Below, piece by piece: positions 43,053 through 48,381 of a stretch of DNA of 48,381 bases. The stretch is taken from assembly GCF_004102745.1 (NCBI RefSeq), contig NZ_RLII01000025.1, positions 1-48,381 of the forward strand, written 5' to 3'. Each line of letters starts with the position of its first letter. Within the stretch, counting starts at the first letter, position 1. This DNA comes from Acetivibrio mesophilus (lineage in GTDB: Bacteria; Bacillota; Clostridia; Acetivibrionales; Acetivibrionaceae). Position numbers and translations under genes: made by a program. The notes under the pieces are model-generated. The model was not told where the DNA came from and did not search any database. It saw only the letters and a list, made by a program, of their open reading frames with translations.

Positions 43053-45293
43053 TTAAAGCTCTGTGTTAAATTCATGCTGTTCTCCTAGCAATGGACTTGT
43101 GAGTTCAATATCAAGGTAAACTGTTCCACTTCTGTCATATCGTTTACTTAAGTACCTGCTTATCTCTCTTCCAAACTTGGTATTGCTCAGGGTATACTCT
43201 CCATTCTCGGAACACCAATTCGAATAAGCTTTGTACAAGGCAGATGCTCCGACACTGCACTTACTGTTTGGTTTCGTACAATCATTCAAGAACTTCTGCA
43301 TGATATCCATTTCCGAGCGATAATCCATCGTGGCTGATTTCATCGTCTCTGGCATCTCTAATCCTTCCTTCTGCCACAGCTTTAATCCTTCAAGCGCCCA
43401 GTTTAATATTCCGTCAATCTCCTTCTCACGAAGATATTCTTTCAAATGTGGGTCACGCTTCTCCGGTGGAATATATACGGTGAAAGGGATTAGCTTCACC
43501 CTGTTCCAGATGCCATCATCATTGCCCGATATCTGCGGTTTGTAGTTGGTATTAATCCACAGCTTAAACTCCGGTCGGTACTCGAACTCCTTACCATAAA
43601 GAAATCTGGCTGTTACCGTGTCCCCACCTGTCAGTTGTTTAATCAAGCTTTCATTAAGTCTTGCATTCTTCTGTGGTTCAGCAGCATTAACAACCCTTGC
43701 CCCTTTAAGCCTTGCAATATCAGGATTGGCACTATTGGCTGATACGCTTTTAAGCATCAAGCTATCTACTTGAGCGGTTCTTGCATAAGAACCCAGAAGA
43801 TGTAACAATGTTTCAGCAAAGGTTCCTTTCCCGTTTCGACCGGTACCATAAAGGATAAACAAACACTCTTCTCCTGTATTGCCTGTAAGAGAATACCCTA
43901 CCGCCTTTTGCATATATCTGATAAGCTCTGCATTACCATTGGTGACTTTATCCAGATAATCCATCCATCTTGGGCATGTAGCACTAGGATTGAAGCTAGC
44001 ATTACTGATTTGAGTTATCATAAAGTCCGGGCTGTGTGGATGTATCATTCCTGATTTCAAATCGAGGACTCCATTTTGAAGATTTAACAGCCACACATCT
44101 CTATCAAAATCAGCTGTAGTAACTGGAATACGCTCCAAATGCTTTGCTCCTTCTATCATTGCTTTTCTACCTGCTATGGAGCGGGTCTTGGATGCATGTT
44201 TTAGAAGTTTATCACGCTTATCCTGGTCAGATAGATTGATAGCTTCGGTATACATTGCTTCCACTGTTTTATCTGCAAGTCGGTTAATCTCTCCTGTCTC
44301 ATCCTCCTGCCATACCTTACCATTCCAACAATACCAACTATTTTTGGTATAACTGAATCGTATGTTATGGCCATACATGAAAACCAATCTCCTGGCATTT
44401 CCCATATCATCTAAACTAAACTCCTGTTGTCCTATAAACTGCTCATCATCCAAAGCAGCTGTTGAAGTCAAACCTTGGATTGCTTTCATTGCTGTTCTTT
44501 GAAGATAATCCAAGCGTTCTAACTTGGCTGTGTGTTTGTCGTCTTTACCTCTAGCATAAGGTGAGTCTTTAAAAGCTTCTATGGCTGTACCCACATTGCC
44601 AGAGCACCAATAGAGTAACTTCCCCATCAATGCAAGGTCTTTCTCACTTTCGCTAATACACTTCTCACTCTGATACCCACCGTTCCATAGAGACTTGAAC
44701 ACAGCATCCTTTTCAAGTCCGATGTGAAGGTAGTCCTTACCTTTGCTTATACAAGCGTTTTCTATAGCAGCATTCATGGTTGAATTTGCCGACACAGGGT
44801 TGATGAAATACTTATTAAATATCTGCATCACCTGCTCTGTTCTCTCGTTTATTGGCTTTAAATCACCATAGACATTACCAGTCATGGTAAAATACCTTTT
44901 GGCCTTATACATTTCAATAAAGCCTTTCTTCCTGCCATCCACAGGGATATCACCCTTAACGAAGATGTGAAGACCTTTTCCACTAGGCGAATACTCTGTG
45001 TAGCTGTCCAGCATTGCTACTATCTCAACAGCTTCGGCAGATAATGAGCCATCATTTGTAACAACATGATCAAGGTCAATCCCCACTATACCGTTATTGT
45101 TAAATTCAAAGCCAATACCGTCATATCCTCCACTATCCAAAGCATTCACACAATCCTTAAAACTTGCCCATGTAGCTGTCTGACCTGCCTTAGCTGGTGC
45201 TCCTGTCACTGGGTTAAAAGGCACTTTATTTCTATGACACACCCACTGTGGTAATTTCTTTAACTCTACTGGAATATTTATAAATTGATTCAC
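43053..45293 (-). CDS. P4/D5-family phage or plasmid primase-helicase
   Basis: The replication protein, about 746 residues, combines an N-terminal primase-polymerase-like domain (KVPFNPVTGAPAKAGQTATW, GIVGIDLDHVV, YTEYSPSGKGLHIFVKGDIP) with a C-terminal superfamily 3 helicase. The helicase has the D5_N region (WYCWNGKVWQEDETGEINRL), Walker A LYGTGRNGKGTFAETLLHLL (near residue 475), RLKGARVVNAAEPQKNARLN and the sensor LWINTNYKPQI. Such proteins start replication of phages, satellites and integrative plasmids. The start is GTG 45293, with AAAGGAGGTGA at good spacing; the frame extends to 45374 without a better site. A hairpin (45319-45352) lies just upstream of the ribosome site. No internal break is seen. 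Confidence 0.93.
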   Translation of the reverse strand: MNQFINIPVELKKLPQWVCHRNKVPFNPVTGAPAKAGQTATWASFKDCVNALDSGGYDGIGFEFNNNGIVGIDLDHVVTNDGSLSAEAVEIVAMLDSYTEYSPSGKGLHIFVKGDIPVDGRKKGFIEMYKAKRYFTMTGNVYGDLKPINERTEQVMQIFNKYFINPVSANSTMNAAIENACISKGKDYLHIGLEKDAVFKSLWNGGYQSEKCISESEKDLALMGKLLYWCSGNVGTAIEAFKDSPYARGKDDKHTAKLERLDYLQRTAMKAIQGLTSTAALDDEQFIGQQEFSLDDMGNARRLVFMYGHNIRFSYTKNSWYCWNGKVWQEDETGEINRLADKTVEAMYTEAINLSDQDKRDKLLKHASKTRSIAGRKAMIEGAKHLERIPVTTADFDRDVWLLNLQNGVLDLKSGMIHPHSPDFMITQISNASFNPSATCPRWMDYLDKVTNGNAELIRYMQKAVGYSLTGNTGEECLFILYGTGRNGKGTFAETLLHLLGSYARTAQVDSLMLKSVSANSANPDIARLKGARVVNAAEPQKNARLNESLIKQLTGGDTVTARFLYGKEFEYRPEFKLWINTNYKPQISGNDDGIWNRVKLIPFTVYIPPEKRDPHLKEYLREKEIDGILNWALEGLKLWQKEGLEMPETMKSATMDYRSEMDIMQKFLNDCTKPNSKCSVGASALYKAYSNWCSENGEYTLSNTKFGREISRYLSKRYDRSGTVYLDIELTSPLLGEQHEFNTEL

Positions 45294-45318
45294 GTTTCTC
45301 ACCTCCTTTGTTGCCGAA

Positions 45319-45352
45319 ACCGGGATAAACACGCTACGCGAGTTTATCCGGT
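45319..45352 (-). promoter_or_regulatory. Hairpin ahead of the primase ribosome site
   Basis: ACCGGGATAAAC (45319-45330) pairs with GTTTATCCGGT (45342-45352) with one bulged base and an 11-nt loop. It is followed, on the minus strand, by the primase ribosome site about 10 nt away. It could modulate primase translation or be a further transcription stop. Confidence 0.5.
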
Positions 45353-45382
45353 TGTCGCGGGCGCGTTCGCGCAAATAAAATA

Positions 45383-45423
45383 AGAGCCCGACAAATAGTT
45401 TTTTAGACTATCTGCCAGGCTCT
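45383..45423 (-). terminator. Intrinsic terminator after the com-like gene
   Basis: AGAGCC (45383-45388) pairs with GGCTCT (45418-45423), with inner pairing of AATAGT-like arms around a loop of A/T. On the minus strand TTATTTTATTT follows. It separates the RHH/com pair from the primase gene. Confidence 0.75.
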
Positions 45424-45476
45424 ATAGGTGAGTCATCTGCTCCCTTTGTGGCTCTGTGCCAGAACTATTCACTTTT

Positions 45477-45614
45477 TTACACCACCTTCTTCTCCAGCCT
45501 TACCTCAAATACCTTTCTGCATTTCGGACATTTAATTTCAACATCTGCATAGTCGGCATCAAATACTCTGTGATTACAGCGAGGACAGCGGACTGTGTAC
45601 TGTTTCTTACTCAC
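45477..45614 (-). CDS. Com-like zinc-ribbon protein
   Basis: This 45-codon gene reads MSKKQYTVRCPRCNHRVFDA and then DYADVEIKCPKCRKVFEVRL. Two CxxC pairs (Cys10/13 and Cys29/32) form a zinc ribbon of the kind seen in the phage Mu Com family, which bind mRNA and activate translation of mom. The start is GTG 45614, with GGAGGTGAAGG upstream. It overlaps the stop of the RHH-like gene, so translation is coupled. A terminator follows. Family membership is inferred from size and cysteine pattern; the RNA target is unknown. No mom-like gene is visible. Confidence 0.8.
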   Translation of the reverse strand: MSKKQYTVRCPRCNHRVFDADYADVEIKCPKCRKVFEVRLEKKVV

Positions 45615-45996
45615 CAGCCTTCACCTCCGGTTTCTTTGGTTTCATGAGGCTTGCCATTCGCATCATGATAGGTTCAAATATCTCTCCTACCATGTAATGA
45701 ACTGACTGTGAGTAATTCTCCTTCGCATCATCTAGCATCTTGGAAACAAGATTATAAAGATTTCTAATGTCATCATCTGTGGCATCTTCTGTACCTATTT
45801 CAATAAAAATTTTAGTTCCATCACGCTTAGCAATATAATCACTGACATACTTCTCAAGTGCATATCTAGCAATGCTTGATGTGGTGACACTTGCTTCCGG
45901 CATCTGTGCTTGTAATTCAGCTATGATGGAATCCAGTGCATCTGATTGTTTTTGTGTAAGTCTTACTCTTAACATACTATCTTTTTCTGTGGACAC
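45607..45996 (-). CDS. RHH-like DNA-binding protein (intact copy)
   Basis: The 129-residue protein has an N-terminal stretch MLRVRLTQKQSDALDSIIAE followed by VTTSSIARYALEKYVSDYIA. This resembles a ribbon-helix-helix or MobC-type DNA-binding domain. The C-terminal half (IRNLYNLVSKMLDDAKENYS, MVGEIFEPIMMRMASLMKPK) is helical. The start is GTG 45996 after GGAGGTGCA. It has its own near-perfect promoter (46028-46056) and overlaps the com-like gene. A frameshifted copy lies at 32633-32880, at the far end of the toxin cassette region. It may be a regulator of the phage/plasmid module; the function is not proven. Confidence 0.82.
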   Translation of the reverse strand: MSTEKDSMLRVRLTQKQSDALDSIIAELQAQMPEASVTTSSIARYALEKYVSDYIAKRDGTKIFIEIGTEDATDDDIRNLYNLVSKMLDDAKENYSQSVHYMVGEIFEPIMMRMASLMKPKKPEVKAGE

Positions 45997-46027
45997 AATT
46001 GCACCTCCTATGTTTCTTTATGTCATT

Positions 46028-46056
46028 ATTGTACCACAATGTAATACGCATGTCAA
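46028..46056 (-). promoter_or_regulatory. Vegetative promoter of the RHH/com unit
   Basis: On the minus strand TTGACA (46051-46056) and TACAAT (46028-46033) are spaced by exactly 17 nt. The predicted start lies about 20 nt before the GGAGGTG ribosome site. Continuous high expression is likely unless a repressor acts; the encoded RHH-like protein is a candidate autorepressor. Confidence 0.85.
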
Positions 46057-46115
46057 GTATTTACAGAAAGAAAACCCGGCTTACCTTTGACTGGCTTGCC
46101 AGGGTTTAAAAGTTT

Positions 46116-46955
46116 TTACACGATCGTAATTGGCTCAAATACTAAATCTTTATCTAAAGAATTTGATGTTAAAAGATTATACAGATTTCTGGAAATAAAT
46201 ATAATACTTGAACACATTAGTCCATCGCCAAACATTTCAGCAGACTTAACAATATCAGTGTTTAAACCTTCAAAAACATCTTTCTTATAAGTAAATCCTC
46301 TTCCTGTATAAATATACTTTACTGTTCCACACTTTCTACATGTTAATACTTCTTTAATTGATTGCTCTTTATTGATTAAGCCGGGCTGTAAAACTTCTTC
46401 AATATAAATTTGGTTGATATCGTCGATAGGTTTATTTGTTTTAACATTTAAAACACTATGTAATTTATAGCCTTTGATATCACCTTTATCCATAATGCTT
46501 CTGACTTTATTATTAATAAACAATTCATCATGAACCCAATTTAACATTAGGAAATTTCGTTTTCCCCATTTGGGGCTCTTATTGATTCTAAATTCTTCCT
46601 TTTGCTTTAATCCATAACCACAACTATCACAATAACTAGTACTGTCATATGTTATGTGCCTATAGCTAAAGTAATCTTTTGGTTGAGGATACTCCCATCT
46701 AAACTTTGACCTTATTGAAAACCAAGTTGCTTTTTCAATTTCTGCCTTTGAATATATACATTCAATTATAGATGTAATTCCTTCCTTCTGTAAAAATTGA
46801 TATAAATCGTTTTTCCAATTCTCTTCTTCAAAAAGATATGCAACTATCAAATCTGAATCATCATTTGAGAATTTAGCTTTTTTTTCCTCAAGAAAATTAA
46901 CAAATTCTATGCTGATAGTTTTTCTATTAAATACTATTCGATGCCTTATCTTCAT
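46116..46955 (-). CDS. Presumed immunity protein of the RHS toxin
   Basis: I do not recognise the family. The 279-residue soluble protein has two CxxC pairs, in YCDSCGYGLKQKEEFRINKS (near residue 109) and VLTCRKCGTVKYIYTGRGFT (near residue 205), which could bind zinc. Other marks are WSIRSKFRWEYPQPKDY-like aromatic stretches and MLNWVHDELFINNKV. It begins 17 bp after the RHS stop codon on the same strand, the usual position of an immunity gene, which is the basis for the call. ATG 46955 is preceded by AGGAG at a rather long 13-nt spacing, so the start is somewhat uncertain. Confidence 0.75.
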   Translation of the reverse strand: MKIRHRIVFNRKTISIEFVNFLEEKKAKFSNDDSDLIVAYLFEEENWKNDLYQFLQKEGITSIIECIYSKAEIEKATWFSIRSKFRWEYPQPKDYFSYRHITYDSTSYCDSCGYGLKQKEEFRINKSPKWGKRNFLMLNWVHDELFINNKVRSIMDKGDIKGYKLHSVLNVKTNKPIDDINQIYIEEVLQPGLINKEQSIKEVLTCRKCGTVKYIYTGRGFTYKKDVFEGLNTDIVKSAEMFGDGLMCSSIIFISRNLYNLLTSNSLDKDLVFEPITIV

Positions 46956-46971
46956 AAACTATTCATCACTC

Positions 46972-48381
46972 CTATTTAAAAATAGTTTTTTTAGCTGCAT
47001 CAAGCAATGCTGGATAATCCTTATAAACTTCTTGTGCGTAGTTCCAAATTTGAGTCTTAGTTAACGTACTATAATTTGTACCGTAAGGTATAAGTTTTCT
47101 CCAAGCATTTGTAAATGCTTGATGCTCTGTTTTAGTTACTGCAACACTTAACATTGATTTAGTGTTTGATATTCCTAATACATCTGCCAAACGCTGTTCA
47201 ATAATATGATGAGCCTGCAAACCTGTTCCTTTTAAAGATTTTGTCAAATTGCCATATGTATCAATTCCATACTTTGATGCTTGAGACAGATCACCAAGAG
47301 CCTTACTCGCTCCCTTTTTACCAACTTTGAGCTTAATACCATTTTTAATATCAGAAACAAAGCCTTTTATTCCTTTTTCACTTATTGAACCTAACGTTGA
47401 TGTAATACGAGTCTTAATTTTTGGGGCTACTTTTGCTGTTGGTATTACCCACATAGCAGTATCAAATCCCGCAGATTGATATTCTACTATTGATTCCAGA
47501 CTTGCATCCGGGTTAAAGAAATAATTACCGGCATTTTTGGGATTTAAGAGAGTTCTTACATCATTTACTGCTCCTGTTACTATATTCCCCGGAATACTTA
47601 CCAACATCCTTTGGTGGTTATAATAGTCCTGTGCAGAATTTCCCCAAGATTCAAAATTCGAACCACCTGTTAATAATCCCAGCGTATCATATGCAAAATT
47701 CATCTGCTTATTATTACTGTCTATTATGACATAACCAGTTTGTGCTACACTCTTAAACATATTTATACTATAAATTGCTGCAGCTTCAACCTTTTTAATA
47801 TCAGACTCCAAAGCTTCTTTAGCAGTATTATATACCTTGGAATCTTTTAATCCTAAATCATTGGAAAGGAAAGAATCCAATATTGCATTATTTTCATTCA
47901 TCTGACTTATAGGGTCTTTGAACAAATCACCTACTTCTACAAGCGCAGCTCCCATATCAGTTACAAACGTGGTATATGCATCGTCTCCACCATATAGGTA
48001 GATGATTCTAAAATTTTGTTCTCGTTCTTCTTCGGTTGTTAAAAATAGTTCTTTAAATCCCTCAATTGGATTTCCAAATTCAACTCCGAAAATTCTAAAG
48101 TGCCCTGTAGGATCATAGTACACCAAAGGATTATTCCCACAGTACACATACAGATTCAAGCTAAGCGGATCATCCGGTGACCCAGTATATGTATCCTCCT
48201 GCAAAAATCTTGCAATCTTCGGATCATACATCCTTGCAGTCAGGTAATACAGCTCTGTTTCCTCATCATACTGATAGCCGGCATACCTTATGTTGTTGTT
48301 TATCGGCGTTGTTGTCAGATTTCCATTGGCATCATAGTACTTTTCCTCTTCTATATTACCAAATGCGTCATAGTAGTATGT
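46972..48381 (-). CDS. RHS polymorphic toxin, C-terminal part, HNH-like tip (partial)
   Basis: Only the last 470 codons lie in the window; the gene continues past the right edge. The RHS core end is clear: YYYDAFGNIEEEKYYDANGN, IRYAGYQYDEETELYYLTAR, MYDPKIARFLQEDTYTGSPD and LSLNLYVYCGNNPLVYYDPT, ending at DPTGH, where RHS cores normally end and variable tips begin. A pre-toxin region of about 270 residues follows. The tip carries GLQAHHIIEQRLADVLGISN and VAVTKTEHQAFTNAWRKL, an HNH/LHH-type nuclease pattern with the expected histidines. The core wraps and the tip kills neighbouring cells in known systems. The presumed immunity gene follows by 17 bp. Confidence 0.92.
   Translation of the reverse strand, partial: TYYYDAFGNIEEEKYYDANGNLTTTPINNNIRYAGYQYDEETELYYLTARMYDPKIARFLQEDTYTGSPDDPLSLNLYVYCGNNPLVYYDPTGHFRIFGVEFGNPIEGFKELFLTTEEEREQNFRIIYLYGGDDAYTTFVTDMGAALVEVGDLFKDPISQMNENNAILDSFLSNDLGLKDSKVYNTAKEALESDIKKVEAAAIYSINMFKSVAQTGYVIIDSNNKQMNFAYDTLGLLTGGSNFESWGNSAQDYYNHQRMLVSIPGNIVTGAVNDVRTLLNPKNAGNYFFNPDASLESIVEYQSAGFDTAMWVIPTAKVAPKIKTRITSTLGSISEKGIKGFVSDIKNGIKLKVGKKGASKALGDLSQASKYGIDTYGNLTKSLKGTGLQAHHIIEQRLADVLGISNTKSMLSVAVTKTEHQAFTNAWRKLIPYGTNYSTLTKTQIWNYAQEVYKDYPALLDAAKKTIFK

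Overview
The window looks like a chromosome segment of a low-GC, endospore-forming anaerobic Firmicute, most likely from the Clostridium thermocellum (Acetivibrio/Hungateiclostridium) group. The evidence is a 37-bp CRISPR repeat that, read on the minus strand, closely resembles the I-B type repeat I recall from C. thermocellum and ends in ATTGAAAC. Spore genes (alpha/beta SASP, YhcN/YlaJ-like lipoprotein), strong GGAGG ribosome binding sites and many GTG/TTG starts agree with this. The species is not fixed by the sequence.

Layout. (1) 151-4991 is a CRISPR array of 66 repeats and 65 spacers, transcribed leftward from a leader at about 4992-5255. No cas gene is visible. (2) 5256-32397 is ordinary chromosome: alaS with a near-consensus promoter, an AI-2E-type permease, YtxH-like and PRC-barrel proteins, a DUF1015 protein, a YhcN/YlaJ-like lipoprotein, a phospholipase C-like protein, a CpaE-like ATPase, recD2, a secreted PPC/stalk-domain protein, an RsbW-like kinase, a radical SAM enzyme, a D,D-carboxypeptidase, a FapA/DUF342 protein, an MGDG-synthase-type glycosyltransferase, a SASP, a TrkH/TrkA/TrkA potassium module, a DUF421-DUF4363 pair and a CaCA antiporter. 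Clear intrinsic terminators separate several units.

(3) 32633-48381 is an accessory island. At its right edge is the 3' end of an RHS polymorphic toxin gene with an HNH-like nuclease tip, followed by its presumed immunity gene. Downstream, on the same strand, lie three start-less orphan toxin tips, each followed within about 30 bp by a small presumed immunity gene: a type 47-like tip (38696-39058), a type 50-like tip (34842-35545) and an unassigned, possibly nuclease, tip (33753-34124). Two of the tips share a 46-bp junction block (43/46 identical), as expected for cassettes that swap onto the RHS gene by recombination. The island is broken up by a complete IS66 element, an intact and a decayed IS110-family element, and a phage or plasmid remnant. 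The remnant comprises an RHH-like protein, a Com-like zinc ribbon, a D5/P4-type primase-helicase, an origin-like repeat cluster, an HK97-type capsid protein and a second RHH-like protein. The RHH-like gene recurs as a frameshifted copy at the other end of the island (32633-32880), so the cassette region lies between direct copies.

Together, the right third reads as an RHS toxin locus with a tip/immunity reservoir remodelled by mobile elements, and the left end as a large record of past phage or plasmid encounters. Functions are inferred from remembered family features only; no database search was made.
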